Source: Synechococcus sp. RSCCF101 (GTDB lineage: Bacteria; Cyanobacteriota; Cyanobacteriia; PCC-6307; Cyanobiaceae). Taken from it: DNA of 64,000 nt. Position 1 is the first letter of the stretch; every line of letters begins with the position of its first letter. The stretch covers positions 992,001-1,056,000 of the forward strand of contig NZ_CP035632.1 of NCBI RefSeq assembly GCF_008807075.1, written 5' to 3'. The position numbers and the translations under genes were made by a program. This document shows positions 34,600 to 44,909 of the stretch, piece by piece. The notes under the pieces were generated by a model. The model had not been told where the DNA came from, made no database searches, and worked only from the letters and a program-made list of their open reading frames with translations.

Positions 34600-36202
34600 C
34601 CCCCCAGCGCAGCAGCCCGCTCTGAGGCAGCTGCAGGGTCTCGCCATCCCGGAGCTCCGCCAGGTCGCGGCGCTCCGGGTCCAGGCTCCCGCTGGGGTGT
34701 GTGGCATGCACCGCGCCATCGTCCAGCAGCAGGGACACGGCCGCGGATTCATCCCACCCCGCCATCAGGTTCAGCATCCGGCAGAGCACCTGCGGCGGGG
34801 CCAGATCATCCGAGGACACCCGGGCCGCCAGTTCCGGCTGACCCAGCAGGGCCAGCACCCGCGGCCGCCGCTCCGGCACCAGTTCCAGCCCGGCGGCGGA
34901 GGCCAGGGCGCAGAGGTCCTGCCAGCGGGGCAGCCAGTGCAGTGGATCGGAGGTGGGCCCATGCCAGCCCAGAACGGCCGTTGGAACGGACGGATCCGAG
35001 AAGAGATGGCCAAGCTTGCGGCGCTTGGTCTCGAGATAGGCCTGGTTGAAGCGGCCGGGGTCCACCTCGAGGGGCACCCGGCCCTCCACCCGCAGGCCGT
35101 AGCCATCGAGGCCCGCGATCTTGCGTGGGTTGTTGGTGATCAGCCGCAGGCGCGAGATGCCCAGATCGGTGAGGATCTGAGCGCCGACGCCGTAGTCGCG
35201 CAGGTCGGCCGGGAAGCCGAGCCGTTCGTTGGCCTCGACGGTGTCGAGGCCGCCGTCCTGAAGGCTGTAGGCCCGCAGCTTGTTGATCAGCCCGATGCCG
35301 CGACCCTCCTGGCGCAGGTAGACCACCACGCCCTCACCCTCGGCCTCGATCATGCGCAGGGCCTGCTCCAGCTGAGGCCGGCAGTCGCAGCGCAGGGAAC
35401 CGAAGGCATCACCGGTGAGGCACTCGGAGTGCACCCGCACCATCACCGGATCGGCCGAGCGCTCGGGGTGCCCCTTGACGATGGCCACGTGCTCCGTGCC
35501 ATCCATGTCGTTGCGGTAGCCGATGGCCCGGAAGGTTCCGAAGCGGCTCGGCAGTGCCGTCTCGGCATGGCGGCGCACGAAACGCTCGGTCTCCAGCCGG
35601 TAGCGGATGAGGTCAGCGATGCTGATCAGGCGCAGGCCGTGGCGCCTGGCGTAGAGGCTCAGCTCGGAGAGGCGGGCCATGGAACCGTCCGGGTTCTGGA
35701 TCTCGCAGATCACCCCGGCCGGGTAGAGGCCTGACAGACGGGCCAGATCGACGGCGGCTTCCGTGTGGCCGGCCCGCCGCAGGACACCGCCCGGGCGGGC
35801 CCTGAGAGGAAAGATGTGACCGGGTCGCCGCAGATCGGCGGGGGCGGTGGACGGATGGATCGCCACCTGAATGGTGCGGGCACGATCCTCGGCTGAGATG
35901 CCGGTGCCCACGCCGTGCTCCGGACCGGCGTCCACGCTCACGGTGAAGGCCGTCTGATTGCTGTCGGTGTTGCGATCCACCATCAGCGGGAGATCGAGGG
36001 CATCGAGGCGCTCACCCTCCATCGCCAGACAGATCAGGCCCCGCGCTTCGGTGGCCATGAAATTGATCTGTTCGGGCGTGGCGAACTGGGCCGCACAGAT
36101 CAGGTCACCCTCGTTCTCCCGGTTCTCGTCGTCGACAACCACCACCGACTCGCCGTTGCGGATCGCGGCGAGCGCGTCGGCAATGCTGTCGAAAAGCGGC
36201 AT
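34574..36202 (-). CDS. ribBA: Bifunctional riboflavin enzyme RibBA with C-terminal extension
   Basis: The 542-residue protein makes two riboflavin precursors: the N-terminal half is 3,4-dihydroxy-2-butanone-4-phosphate synthase ([19 protein letters not shown]) and residues ~210-400 are GTP cyclohydrolase II ([20 protein letters not shown] with zinc cysteines, [13 protein letters not shown]). A further ~141 residues follow the cyclohydrolase, beginning after [11 protein letters not shown]. Extended RibBA proteins are usual in cyanobacteria, but I know no function for the tail. Start [14 protein letters not shown] chosen at 36202. Divergent from argC. Confidence 0.95.
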   Translation of the reverse strand: MPLFDSIADALAAIRNGESVVVVDDENRENEGDLICAAQFATPEQINFMATEARGLICLAMEGERLDALDLPLMVDRNTDSNQTAFTVSVDAGPEHGVGTGISAEDRARTIQVAIHPSTAPADLRRPGHIFPLRARPGGVLRRAGHTEAAVDLARLSGLYPAGVICEIQNPDGSMARLSELSLYARRHGLRLISIADLIRYRLETERFVRRHAETALPSRFGTFRAIGYRNDMDGTEHVAIVKGHPERSADPVMVRVHSECLTGDAFGSLRCDCRPQLEQALRMIEAEGEGVVVYLRQEGRGIGLINKLRAYSLQDGGLDTVEANERLGFPADLRDYGVGAQILTDLGISRLRLITNNPRKIAGLDGYGLRVEGRVPLEVDPGRFNQAYLETKRRKLGHLFSDPSVPTAVLGWHGPTSDPLHWLPRWQDLCALASAAGLELVPERRPRVLALLGQPELAARVSSDDLAPPQVLCRMLNLMAGWDESAAVSLLLDDGAVHATHPSGSLDPERRDLAELRDGETLQLPQSGLLRWGVTAGSSPF

Positions 36203-36316
36203 CGGGGCCGGGGTGTCGCTGCTGGAGATGAGCTGCTCGCGGCATGCTTCGACCTTATCGATCGGGCCCCCGCAGCGGCCGGTACGATCCCCGCTCGCCT
36301 CCGCCATCTCCGCTCC

Positions 36317-37393
36317 ATGAGCCAGCCCGGCGCTTCCCATCGCGTGGCCGTCATCGGCGCCAGTGGCTACGGCGGCCTTCAGATGATCCGTCTGCTCCGG
36401 GATCACCCGGTGCTGCGGGTGAGCATGCTCTGCGGCGAACGCAGCGCCGGCCGGGCCTGGAGCAGCCTGGTCCCGTTCCTGCCCCTTGAGCAGGACCTGA
36501 CGGTGCAGCCTCCCGATGCCGAGGCCATCGCCGATCAGGCCGACTTCGCCGTGCTGAGCCTTCCCAACGGTGTGGCCTGCACCCTGGTGCCGGATCTTCT
36601 GGCGCGGGGCGTGCGCGTGGTGGATCTCTCGGCGGACTACCGCTACCGGTCACTGGACCGCTGGAAGGAGGTCTACGCCGCCGAAGCCTCCGCCAGCCCG
36701 AGGGACGATGTGGCCCTGTGCAGCCAGGCGGTCTACGGCCTGCCGGAATGGAATCCGGAGGCCATCGCCGCGGCCGACCTGGTGGCGGCACCGGGCTGCT
36801 TTCCCACCGCCAGCCTGCTGGCCCTGCTCCCCTTTCTCAATCAGGGACTGATCGAGACCAAGGGGATCATCATCGATGCCAAGACGGGGAGCTCCGGCGG
36901 GGGCCGCGCCGCCCGCGAGCACCTGCTGCTGGCGGAGGCCGGCGAGGCGGTGGCGCCCTACGGCGTGATCGGCCACCGCCACACCTCCGAGATCGAACAG
37001 CAGGCCTCCCTCGCCTGCGGCCATGCCGTCCAGCTGCAGTTCACCCCCCACCTCATGCCGATGGTCCGGGGCCTGCTGGCCACCGTCTACGGCCAGCTCA
37101 GGGATCCCGGCCTCACGGCCGAGGACTGCTCCACCGTGCTCAGCGCCGCCTACCGGCACTCGCCCTGCGTCTCGATCCTGCCGGTGGGCACCTACCCCAG
37201 CACGAAATGGGTGCGGCAGACCAACCTCGCCCAGCTCTCGGTCCAGGTGGACCAGCGCACGGGCCAGCTCGTGGTGATCTCGGCGATCGACAACCTGATC
37301 AAGGGCCAGGCCGGCCAGGGCCTGCAGTGCCTCAACCTGATGGCCGGGCTCGACGGCCCGTGCGGCCTGCCGCTGGCGCCCTTCTATCCCTGA
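36317..37393 (+). CDS. argC: N-acetyl-gamma-glutamyl-phosphate reductase
   Basis: NADPH-dependent third step of arginine synthesis. The 358-residue protein has the Rossmann start [20 protein letters not shown], the catalytic Cys in [16 protein letters not shown] and the active-site His in [14 protein letters not shown]. Length and motifs fit the bacterial enzyme. The ATG at 36317 precedes MSQPGASHR. It converges with purN, overlapping by 10 nt. Confidence 0.96.
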   Translation: MSQPGASHRVAVIGASGYGGLQMIRLLRDHPVLRVSMLCGERSAGRAWSSLVPFLPLEQDLTVQPPDAEAIADQADFAVLSLPNGVACTLVPDLLARGVRVVDLSADYRYRSLDRWKEVYAAEASASPRDDVALCSQAVYGLPEWNPEAIAAADLVAAPGCFPTASLLALLPFLNQGLIETKGIIIDAKTGSSGGGRAAREHLLLAEAGEAVAPYGVIGHRHTSEIEQQASLACGHAVQLQFTPHLMPMVRGLLATVYGQLRDPGLTAEDCSTVLSAAYRHSPCVSILPVGTYPSTKWVRQTNLAQLSVQVDQRTGQLVVISAIDNLIKGQAGQGLQCLNLMAGLDGPCGLPLAPFYP

Positions 37394-38079
37394 ATCGGCC
37401 CCGGACCGGGATCCCGCGGCAGGCGCTCCCCGGCCAGCTGAACACCCAGCGGCAGGATCCGGTGCTCCTGCTCCTGGATGCGGGCTGCGAGGCTCACGGC
37501 ACTGTCGCCGTCCAGCACAGGAACCGCCGCCTGAACCAGGATCTCCCCGGCATCCACCTCCGCCGTGACCCGGTGCACGGTGCAGCCGCTCAGCCGCACA
37601 CCGGCGCGCAGGGCCTGGCCCACGGCATCCATGCCGCGGAAGGCGGGGAGAAGCGAAGGGTGAATGTTGATCAGCCGTCCGGCGAAGGCCTCCACCAGCC
37701 GGGGCGTGACGATGCGCATCCAGCCGGCCATCACCACCAACTGCACCGACCGACGCCGGAAGAGGGCGATCAGATCCTCGTCGAGGCACGTGCGATCGCT
37801 GTATCGGCGATGGTCGAGGCAGGTGCATGGAACCTCGAGCCGCTCAGCCCTGCCGCGGGCCGGACAGTCCGGCACGTTCACCACCAGTTGCACCACCTCG
37901 GCCTGCAGCTCCCCACGGCGGCAGGCCCGCACCAGGGCCTCGAAGTTGGAGCCGCGGCCGGAGGCCATCACCCCCAGCCGCAGAGGAGGTCCCGAAAGGT
38001 CCCCGGCAGTGGGGTCCTGCAGTGGCAACGGCCACTGGACGGACCCCAGGTGATGGCTAGGGTCTGCTGCAGCGGGCAT
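37384..38079 (-). CDS. purN: Phosphoribosylglycinamide formyltransferase
   Basis: Transfers a formyl group from 10-formyltetrahydrofolate to GAR in purine synthesis. The 231-residue protein has LGVMASGRGSNFEALVRAC, the catalytic NIHPSLLPAFRGMDAVGQAL, the His in GCTVHRV and AEVDAGEILVQ. About 30 N-terminal residues precede the usual start; internal starts such as the one near the GTG/ATG before ASGRGS are possible. It is divergent from the DUF1257 gene by 8 nt. Confidence 0.94.
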   Translation of the reverse strand: MPAAADPSHHLGSVQWPLPLQDPTAGDLSGPPLRLGVMASGRGSNFEALVRACRRGELQAEVVQLVVNVPDCPARGRAERLEVPCTCLDHRRYSDRTCLDEDLIALFRRRSVQLVVMAGWMRIVTPRLVEAFAGRLINIHPSLLPAFRGMDAVGQALRAGVRLSGCTVHRVTAEVDAGEILVQAAVPVLDGDSAVSLAARIQEQEHRILPLGVQLAGERLPRDPGPGPIQG

Positions 38080-38087
38080 CGCCTCTC

Positions 38088-38462
38088 ATGTCCCACCTCT
38101 CCATCCTGCCCACGGTGCTCCGCGATGCGGACATCCTGAAGCTGGCTCTGACGGACCTCGGACTCACCCCCCTGCCGGCCCACACCCTCCACGGCTTCGG
38201 CGATCAGACGGTGCCGGTGGTGCTGGCGGTGCAGCTTCCCGGTGGCCCCTGCATCGGCTGGCGGCGCTGCAGCGACGGGCATCTGGAGGTGGTGGCCGAC
38301 CTGGCGCGTCTGGCGGTTCACAGCCGTCTCGAGCGCCTGCTCTCCGATCTGGGCCGTCGCTACGCCCTGCGCGAGGCTATGGGCCGGGCCCTGAGCGATC
38401 TTCCCGAGGCCAGGGTCGACTGGGGCGAGCTGCCGGCGACCCCCGTCTCGACATCCCCCTGA
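38088..38462 (+). CDS. DUF1257 (Ycf35-like) protein
   Basis: A 124-residue protein beginning MSHLSILPTVLRDADILKLA then LTDLGL, the start of the DUF1257 family, encoded as ycf35 in some algal plastids. The C-terminal half, VVADLARLAVHSRLERLLSD then LGRRYALREA, is also family-like. Function is unestablished. It is followed after 17 nt by the M61 peptidase gene. Confidence 0.85.
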   Translation: MSHLSILPTVLRDADILKLALTDLGLTPLPAHTLHGFGDQTVPVVLAVQLPGGPCIGWRRCSDGHLEVVADLARLAVHSRLERLLSDLGRRYALREAMGRALSDLPEARVDWGELPATPVSTSP

Positions 38463-38479
38463 CCCCCCGTCCCAAGCCC

Positions 38480-40195
38480 GTGGTCGCGGTTGAACTCAGC
38501 CTGGAGGAGCCGGGCCGCCAGCTGGTCAGCGTCTCCATCAGCTGGACTCCCCACCACCGGCGACAGGTGCTGCAACTGCCGAGCTGGACTCCTGGCTCAT
38601 ATCTGATCCGCGATTACGTCCAGTGGCTGGAGGATCTCCAGCTCTCCCAGAACGACGCCCCCCGGGCGGTGCGTCGCATCGCGGTCAACCGCTGGCAGGT
38701 GGACCTGCCCCACCTCGAACCGCTCACACTCCGCTACCGCATCCAGGCCAGTGAGCTGACGGTGCGCACCTGCCACCTCGACCGGAGCCACGGCTTCCTG
38801 GCCCTGGCGGCGGTGGTGATGGAAGTGGAGGGGCAGCGCTGGACCCCCCACCAGCTCAGCCTCAACCTTCCCGAGGACTGGCACGCCTTCCTGCCCCTTC
38901 CGGAACGGGCACCGGAGGACGGGGGCGGCTGGCTGGCAGCCGACTTCGACGCCCTAGTCGACACCCCGCTGGAACTGGGGCCGCATCTCAGCCAAACCTT
39001 CGAAGTGCGTGGGGTGCCGCACCGGTGGGTCTGCTGGAGCGAGGCGCCGGAACCGGGCCTGCCCTCCGACTGGATCGCGCTGCTGCAGGCCGTCTGCGAT
39101 CGCTGCTGCGAGCTCATGGGGGAGGCGGCGCCGGCGGCGGAGCGTTACCTCTTCATCCTTCACCTGCTCGAGCAGGGCTACGGCGGACTGGAGCACGACC
39201 TGGGCTCTGTGCTCCAGTTCAGCTGGCGGGACCTGGCCGAAGCAGACGGGCTGCGCCACCTGCTGCAGCTGGCGGCCCATGAGTACCTGCACCAGTGGAA
39301 CGTGCGTCGTCTGCGGCCCCGGGCGCTGGTGCCCTACGACTACGGCGGGCCGGTGATCACCGCCGACCTCTGGTTCGCCGAGGGCATCACGAGCTATCTG
39401 GATTTGTTCCTGCCACTGCACATCGGGCAGGCCCGGGAAGCCGATCTCCTCAGCGATCTCGGCCGGGATCTCTCCCGCTACCGGCTCACCCCGGGACGGC
39501 ACCACCAGTCGCTCTCCCTGAGCAGCCAGGAGGCCTGGGTCAAGCTCTACCGCCGCCACGACAACGCCGCGGACAGCCAGGTGAGCTACTACCTCAAGGG
39601 GGCGGTGGTGGCCCTCTGCCTGGACCTGCACCTGCGGCGCCACGGGCAGGCGCTCCTGACCGTGCTCCGTTCGCTCTGGCAGCGCTTCGGGCGCCATGGA
39701 GGGGGCTACAGCCGCGAGGATCTGATCAGTGCCTTCGCCGCGACGGCCGCCGATCTGGCCCTGCTGCTGCCGATCTGGCTGGATGACTGCGAGGATCCGG
39801 ATCTGGATGGATATCTCGCCGACGTGGGCCTTGCGCTCCGCCCCCACAGCGCGGCCGGCGCGGCCCTCGCCGGTCTCCGGGTCTCCGCCGATGGCGGTGC
39901 TCCCCTTCTGGCGCGGCGGGTCGAGCGCGACGGCGCCGCAGCCCGGGCCGGCTGCCTGAGCGGCGATGAACTGCTGGCCCTCGATGGCTGGCGCCTGCGC
40001 CGCCCCGAGGACCTCGATCAGCAGCTCCGGCCCGGCAGCCGGCAGGAGCTGCTGATCAGCCGTCGCGGGCGTTTGCACAGCCTCCCCCTTCACTGCGCCG
40101 AGAGCGGCACCGGCCACTGGACCCTGGAGCTGAACGACGCGGCACCGCCGGACGCTCACCGCGCCCGCGAGCGCTGGCTTCAGCTGGTGCCATGA
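38480..40195 (+). CDS. M61-family metallopeptidase with PDZ domain
   Basis: A 571-residue protein like the glycyl-aminopeptidase family M61. The N-terminal beta domain starts VELSLEEPGRQLVSVSISW. The zinc site HEYLHQW lies near residue 270 with the third ligand Glu in WFAEGITSYLDLF. A PDZ domain occupies about residues 460-530 (GAAARAGCLSGDELLALDGW). No signal peptide is seen, so it is probably cytoplasmic. The GTG start at 38480 is the best in frame. The gene overlaps the amidase downstream by 4 nt. Confidence 0.9.
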   Translation: MVAVELSLEEPGRQLVSVSISWTPHHRRQVLQLPSWTPGSYLIRDYVQWLEDLQLSQNDAPRAVRRIAVNRWQVDLPHLEPLTLRYRIQASELTVRTCHLDRSHGFLALAAVVMEVEGQRWTPHQLSLNLPEDWHAFLPLPERAPEDGGGWLAADFDALVDTPLELGPHLSQTFEVRGVPHRWVCWSEAPEPGLPSDWIALLQAVCDRCCELMGEAAPAAERYLFILHLLEQGYGGLEHDLGSVLQFSWRDLAEADGLRHLLQLAAHEYLHQWNVRRLRPRALVPYDYGGPVITADLWFAEGITSYLDLFLPLHIGQAREADLLSDLGRDLSRYRLTPGRHHQSLSLSSQEAWVKLYRRHDNAADSQVSYYLKGAVVALCLDLHLRRHGQALLTVLRSLWQRFGRHGGGYSREDLISAFAATAADLALLLPIWLDDCEDPDLDGYLADVGLALRPHSAAGAALAGLRVSADGGAPLLARRVERDGAAARAGCLSGDELLALDGWRLRRPEDLDQQLRPGSRQELLISRRGRLHSLPLHCAESGTGHWTLELNDAAPPDAHRARERWLQLVP

Positions 40196-41070
40196 CCCCC
40201 CGCCAGCGCCAGACCCTGGCCGGTGCCGGCCTGATCGGGAGCATCACCCTGCTGACTGGCCTGGCGCTCCTGCTCGCCGGAGGTGGGGGCGGCGGCTCCG
40301 AGGGCAATGCACGCAGCGCCTCGCTGCTGGAACTGCTGGAACAGGTGGCCCGACCCGAGGCCGATCCCGAACGGCAACCGGCACCGGATCCGCCTCCCCA
40401 TCCACCCTGGCGCTCGCCGCTTCGGCGTCAGTGCGAGGGGATCGATCCCGGCCTCCGCCAGCGGCTGAGCCGCGGCCGCGAGCAGTTGCCGGAGCGGGCG
40501 CAGCGGGTGCTGATCGATCCCACCAACTACGGACGCCGGCACCGGCTGGATGCCTATGGGAACCCCCTCGATCCCACACCCCGGGTGGTGGTGCTGCACG
40601 AGACCGTGTTCAGCATGGAATCGGCGATCAACACCTTCCTCACCACTCACCCCAGAGATGAGGACCAGGTCTCGTATCACACCGTGATCGGCGATGACGG
40701 AACGATCGTGGTGCTGGTGGACCCGGCCCGTCGCGCCTTCGGGGCCGGCAACTCCGCCTTTCAGGGCGAATGGGCGATCACCAACGCCGGGCTGCGGGGT
40801 TCGGTCAACAACTTCGCCCTGCACGTGAGCCTGGAGACACCAAGGGACGGTGCGGACGACGGTCTCGGCCATTCCGGCTACACCCCATCCCAGTACGACG
40901 CCCTGGCCCTGGTGCTCGACGACTGGATGGAGCGCTACGGACTGACGCCGTTCGCGGTCACCAGCCACGCGGCCGTGGATCTGGGAGGAGAGCGATCCGA
41001 CCCCCGCAGCTTCGACTGGTCGGCCCTTCAGGCCCGTCTCGCCGCCCTCGATCGCCTCTGCCCGACCTGA
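40192..41070 (+). CDS. N-acetylmuramoyl-L-alanine amidase (Amidase_2), membrane-anchored
   Basis: A 292-residue peptidoglycan amidase. A hydrophobic N-terminal segment (IGSITLLTGLALLLAGG) is a signal anchor and a Gly/Pro-rich linker follows. The amidase domain starts near residue 120: VVLHETVFSMESAINTFLTT with a zinc His, SYHTVIGDDGTIVVLV, NNFALHVSLET, and FAVTSHAAVDLGG with a second ligand. It cleaves the bond between MurNAc and the stem peptide. The ATG overlaps the M61 stop (ATGA), implying coupled expression. Confidence 0.88.
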   Translation: MTPRQRQTLAGAGLIGSITLLTGLALLLAGGGGGGSEGNARSASLLELLEQVARPEADPERQPAPDPPPHPPWRSPLRRQCEGIDPGLRQRLSRGREQLPERAQRVLIDPTNYGRRHRLDAYGNPLDPTPRVVVLHETVFSMESAINTFLTTHPRDEDQVSYHTVIGDDGTIVVLVDPARRAFGAGNSAFQGEWAITNAGLRGSVNNFALHVSLETPRDGADDGLGHSGYTPSQYDALALVLDDWMERYGLTPFAVTSHAAVDLGGERSDPRSFDWSALQARLAALDRLCPT

Positions 41071-41102
41071 ACGGTCTGGCACATGGCCGCTGACCAGTCG
41101 CG

Positions 41103-41960
41103 TCAGACCAGCGGCGGTCGGATGGGCTGGCGTCTGGAGTAGATCAGGGCATGCAGCTCGGCATCGTGCATGTAGGAGAGAATCCGCGCCGGGTAGTCGA
41201 GCTTGCCGTTGTGGAGGTAAGCCAACGTCGCCAGGCCCTTGGCGTCCCGCGGACTGACACTGCTCTGCAGCATGCGATCGGCCGGGAGATCGAGTGCCCG
41301 TTTCAGGCGCGCCATCTTGGCGGCGAGGAGCTCGACGGTGCTGGCTGGATCAAGCAGCCGTTCCCGGGCGGCGGCGAGTTCGGCGTCGCTGGGGGAATCG
41401 CTCAGCAGCCCCTGGTGCTGGAGCTCACCCACGCCGAGCTGGGCGGGCCCCAGGGTTCGGAAGAGTCCCGAGTGGGCCAGGAAGGGCAGGTTCTCTCCCG
41501 GCTTGCCGTGCTGCATCTCATCGAAGAGGATCGCGGTGAGGAGCATGGGGTTCACGCTCTGGCGCCGGGCCTGCTGCAGGATCAGCGGCCGCATCGCCTC
41601 GAGGCGGGAGAGGGTGCGGCTCCGGAGCGGCTGCAGCTGATCGAGCCCTTCGGTGAACAGCTGGGCCAGTCGGGTCTGGGGACCGTGCACACCGAAACGC
41701 CGCTGCAGTTCGCGCAGCTCCTCGGGAGTGAAATCGACGGGATCCGGGCGCTGGCCCTCCACGCTCAGAGCCGCCGGATCCTCGGCCAGGGACAGCGCGG
41801 GGTTGAGCGGGGGCACGACCGCGGACGGCCGGGGTTCCGGCTGCAGGACGCGCCAGGAGAGGCCTGCCAGCAGCGCGGTGATGAGCACCGGAATGGCGGG
41901 AACCAGACGCGGAGTGGAGGGGCGCAGCACGGCCGGTGAGGGTCGCTGATCAGGGAACAA
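41103..41960 (-). CDS. Lysozyme-fold (lytic-transglycosylase-like) membrane-anchored protein
   Basis: A 285-residue protein with an N-terminal helix ([17 protein letters not shown]) and a Pro-rich spacer. The region from about residue 120 resembles SLT/lysozyme-like domains: [30 protein letters not shown] with a candidate catalytic Glu, and [15 protein letters not shown]. Resemblance to DUF1402 was also considered. Activity is unproven. It overlaps the leuS 3' end by 11 nt on the same strand and converges with the amidase gene. Confidence 0.65.
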   Translation of the reverse strand: MFPDQRPSPAVLRPSTPRLVPAIPVLITALLAGLSWRVLQPEPRPSAVVPPLNPALSLAEDPAALSVEGQRPDPVDFTPEELRELQRRFGVHGPQTRLAQLFTEGLDQLQPLRSRTLSRLEAMRPLILQQARRQSVNPMLLTAILFDEMQHGKPGENLPFLAHSGLFRTLGPAQLGVGELQHQGLLSDSPSDAELAAARERLLDPASTVELLAAKMARLKRALDLPADRMLQSSVSPRDAKGLATLAYLHNGKLDYPARILSYMHDAELHALIYSRRQPIRPPLV

Positions 41961-44598
41961 GGTTCACCAGCTTGCCGGGAACGACGATGACGCGCCGCGG
42001 TGCGGCATCGCCCAGCCAGCGGCGGGCCACCTCGCTGGCGAGGGCCAGGCGTTCCAGCTCGCTGCGATCGGCACCGGCCGGCACCTGCACGCTGCCGCGA
42101 ACCTTGCCCTTGACCTGAATCACCAGATCGAGCGTGTCGCGGGTGAGGGCGGTGGGATCGAGCACCGGCCAGCGCTGGCGGTGCACGCTGCCCACACCGC
42201 CCAGCCGCTGCCAGAGCTCCTCGGCCAGATGGGGAGCGAACGGGGAGAGCATCAGGAGCAGGGCCTCGAGGGCTTCCTCCAGCACCGCCGGGGAGAGGGC
42301 CTCGGAGCGTGGCTCGAGAGCCGGAGCCAGGGCATTGCTGAGCTTCATCAGCTCGGCGATGGCCGTGTTGAGCTGCAGCTGATCGCCGAGGTCCTCACTG
42401 ATGGCCGCGATGGCGGCATGAACCGCGCGGCGCAGCTCCCGCTCATCCGGGCTGAGCCCCTCGCCGGCGGGGAGGGGGCCGGCCGGCAGGCTCAGGCCGG
42501 CTTCAGCGGCCTGGGCGATCAGGCGCCAGAGCCGCAGCAGGAAGCGGTGCTGCCCCTCCACGTCGGCGTCATCCCACTCGAGATCCTTCTCCGGCGGCGC
42601 CTTGAACAGGATGAACATGCGGGCGGTGTCGGCTCCGAAGCGGTCGATCACGCCGGCCGGGTCCACGCCGTTGCCCTTGGATTTCGACATCTTCTCGAAC
42701 ACCACCTCCAGCGTCTCGCCGGTGTCCGGGTCCTGCGGTTCGCCGTCCGGGCCCTGACTCGGACTCGCCACATAGCGGCCGCTGCTGGGACTGCGGTAGG
42801 TGAGGCCCTGCACCATGCCCTGCGTCAGCAGCCTGCGGAAGGGTTCGGTGACCCCAATCAGGCCGCGGTCGCGCAGGACCTTGGTGAAGAAGCGGGCATA
42901 GAGAAGGTGGAGGATGGCGTGCTCGATGCCGCCGACGTACTGATCGACGGGCATCCAGCGGTCGACCGCCTCACGATCGAACGGTCGGCGGTCGTTGCCG
43001 GCGTCGCAGAAGCGGAGGAAATACCAAGAGGAACACATGAAGGTGTCCATGGTGTCCGTCTCCCGATGGGCCGGGCCACCGCAGGTGGGGCAGGTGGTCT
43101 CCAGCCATTCGCTGTCCTGGGCGAGCGGCGAGCCGCCCCGGCCGCTCAGCGGCACGCCGCTGGGAAGCAGCACCGGCAACTGATCCTCCGGAACGGGCAC
43201 CACACCGCAGGAGGGGCAATGGACCACGGGGATCGGGCAGCCCCAGTAGCGCTGCCTGGAGATGAGCCAGTCGCGCAGCCGGTAGGTGATCCGCTGGCGG
43301 CCGGCACCCCGCTCCTCCAGAGCCGCCACGATCGCCGATTTGGCCTCCTCGGAGGCCAGCCCGTCGAAGCGGCCGGAGCCGCAGAGGATGCCCGGCTGGG
43401 TGTAGGCCTGACCGGCCTCGGCCGCCGGGCCGGTGGCGCCGGCCGCTGAGGAGTCCGACTCGGGCGGACGGATGACCACCGGGGCCGGCAGACCGTGCAG
43501 GCCGGCGAAGGCGTGGTCGCGTTCGTCATGGGCCGGCACCCCCATCACCGCTCCGGTGCCGTACTCCCGCAGCACGTAATCCGCGATCCAGACCGGCAGG
43601 GCCTCCCGGGTCAGGGGGTGGAGCGCCGTGGCCCCGAGGGGCACGCCCCGCTTGGGCCGATGCTCCGCCGTGCGCTCCTGTTCGCTCTCGCGGGCCACCT
43701 CCGCCACGAAGGCCGCCACCGCGTCCCGGCGATCGGGACTGGTAAGGCCCTCCACGAGGGGATGGTCCGGGGCGAGCACCAGATAGGTGGCGCCGAAGAG
43801 GGTGTCGGGCCGGGTGGTGAACACCGTGATCGGCTGAGCGGCGGCCGGGCAGGGGAAGGACACCTCGGCGCCGACGGAGCGGCCGATCCAGTTGGCCTGC
43901 ATGGTGCGCACCCGTTCCGGCCAGCCGGAGAGCTGTTCCAGGTCCTGCAGCAGCGGCTCGGCGTAGTCGGTGATGCGCAGAAACCACTGCCGCAGCTGGC
44001 GCTGTTCCACCAGGGCACCGGAGCGCCAGCTGCGGCCCTCACTGTCCACCTGTTCGTTGGCCAGCACCGTCTGATCCACCGGGTCCCAGTTGACGGTCGC
44101 CTCGCGGCGGTAGGCCAGGCCGGCATCGAGGAACTGCAGAAACAGCCACTGGGTCCAGCGGTAGTAGTCGGGGCGGCAGGTGGCTTCCTCGCGCGACCAG
44201 TCGATCGAGAGCCCGAGACGCTGCAGCTGGCCGCGCATCTGGGCGATGTTGGTGTCCGTCCAGGTGGTCGGATCCACGCCCCGCTCGATCGCCGCATTTT
44301 CCGCCGGCAGACCGAAGGCGTCCCAGCCCATCGGGTGCAGCACGCGGCGCCCCTGCAGCCGGCGGGTGCGGGCGATCACATCGGTGATCACGTAGTTCCG
44401 CACATGGCCCATGTGCAGGCTCCCCGAGGGGTAGGGGAACATCGACAGGGCATAGAACGGCTCGCCCTGCACATCGGACGGCCCGGCCGGATCGGGGGTC
44501 GCATCCAGGCCCTGCTCCTGCCAGCGCTGCTGCCAGAGGGGCTCGATGCGGGCCGGTTCGTAGCGGGAGGTCTGGCTGGCGGGGCTGCGGTCTGTCAC
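41950..44598 (-). CDS. leuS: Leucyl-tRNA synthetase
   Basis: An 882-residue class I aminoacyl-tRNA synthetase. The HIGH-type motif is [18 protein letters not shown] near residue 55, [12 protein letters not shown] lies near residue 645, and the CP1 editing domain is inserted between them ([19 protein letters not shown]). A zinc-ribbon-like CPSCG/CPTCGG pair is present. The C-terminal tRNA-binding end reads [20 protein letters not shown]. It is followed by the overlapping lysozyme-fold gene. Confidence 0.98.
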   Translation of the reverse strand: MTDRSPASQTSRYEPARIEPLWQQRWQEQGLDATPDPAGPSDVQGEPFYALSMFPYPSGSLHMGHVRNYVITDVIARTRRLQGRRVLHPMGWDAFGLPAENAAIERGVDPTTWTDTNIAQMRGQLQRLGLSIDWSREEATCRPDYYRWTQWLFLQFLDAGLAYRREATVNWDPVDQTVLANEQVDSEGRSWRSGALVEQRQLRQWFLRITDYAEPLLQDLEQLSGWPERVRTMQANWIGRSVGAEVSFPCPAAAQPITVFTTRPDTLFGATYLVLAPDHPLVEGLTSPDRRDAVAAFVAEVARESEQERTAEHRPKRGVPLGATALHPLTREALPVWIADYVLREYGTGAVMGVPAHDERDHAFAGLHGLPAPVVIRPPESDSSAAGATGPAAEAGQAYTQPGILCGSGRFDGLASEEAKSAIVAALEERGAGRQRITYRLRDWLISRQRYWGCPIPVVHCPSCGVVPVPEDQLPVLLPSGVPLSGRGGSPLAQDSEWLETTCPTCGGPAHRETDTMDTFMCSSWYFLRFCDAGNDRRPFDREAVDRWMPVDQYVGGIEHAILHLLYARFFTKVLRDRGLIGVTEPFRRLLTQGMVQGLTYRSPSSGRYVASPSQGPDGEPQDPDTGETLEVVFEKMSKSKGNGVDPAGVIDRFGADTARMFILFKAPPEKDLEWDDADVEGQHRFLLRLWRLIAQAAEAGLSLPAGPLPAGEGLSPDERELRRAVHAAIAAISEDLGDQLQLNTAIAELMKLSNALAPALEPRSEALSPAVLEEALEALLLMLSPFAPHLAEELWQRLGGVGSVHRQRWPVLDPTALTRDTLDLVIQVKGKVRGSVQVPAGADRSELERLALASEVARRWLGDAAPRRVIVVPGKLVNLVP

Positions 44599-44659
44599 AA
44601 CGGACCGATGAAGAGCCGCGATCGTTGCACAACCGCAGCAGCGGTCGGGGGACCGGCGC

Positions 44660-44881
44660 TCAGGGGAGCGGCCGGATCAGGGAGAGGGTGCGGCGATTGA
44701 TCATCAGGGGCCCGCGGCCCGCCTTCATGCTCAGGGCGATGAACTCGGTGTCCTGCCAGCGGATCGTTCCTTCCACCATGCGACCGTTCGGCAGCTCGAT
44801 GCTCACCGCGCGTTTTTCCCGGATCCACTGCTGCAGCTGACGGACTCCCGGCAGACTGGGGTCCAGGGTCAAGGTCTCCAT
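44660..44881 (-). CDS. hfq: Hfq-like Sm-fold protein (cyanobacterial type)
   Basis: A 73-residue Sm-like protein: an N-terminal helix ([20 protein letters not shown]), then [15 protein letters not shown] and [11 protein letters not shown], matching the divergent cyanobacterial Hfq (Ssr3341 type). In Synechocystis that protein works with the type IV pilus ATPase and affects motility; canonical RNA binding is weak. It is divergent from dapF by 28 nt, an arrangement I recall from other cyanobacteria. leuS lies 61 nt downstream. Confidence 0.87.
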   Translation of the reverse strand: METLTLDPSLPGVRQLQQWIREKRAVSIELPNGRMVEGTIRWQDTEFIALSMKAGRGPLMINRRTLSLIRPLP

Positions 44882-44909
44882 AGGATCCGCAGGAGGTGCC
44901 GGGTCATCA

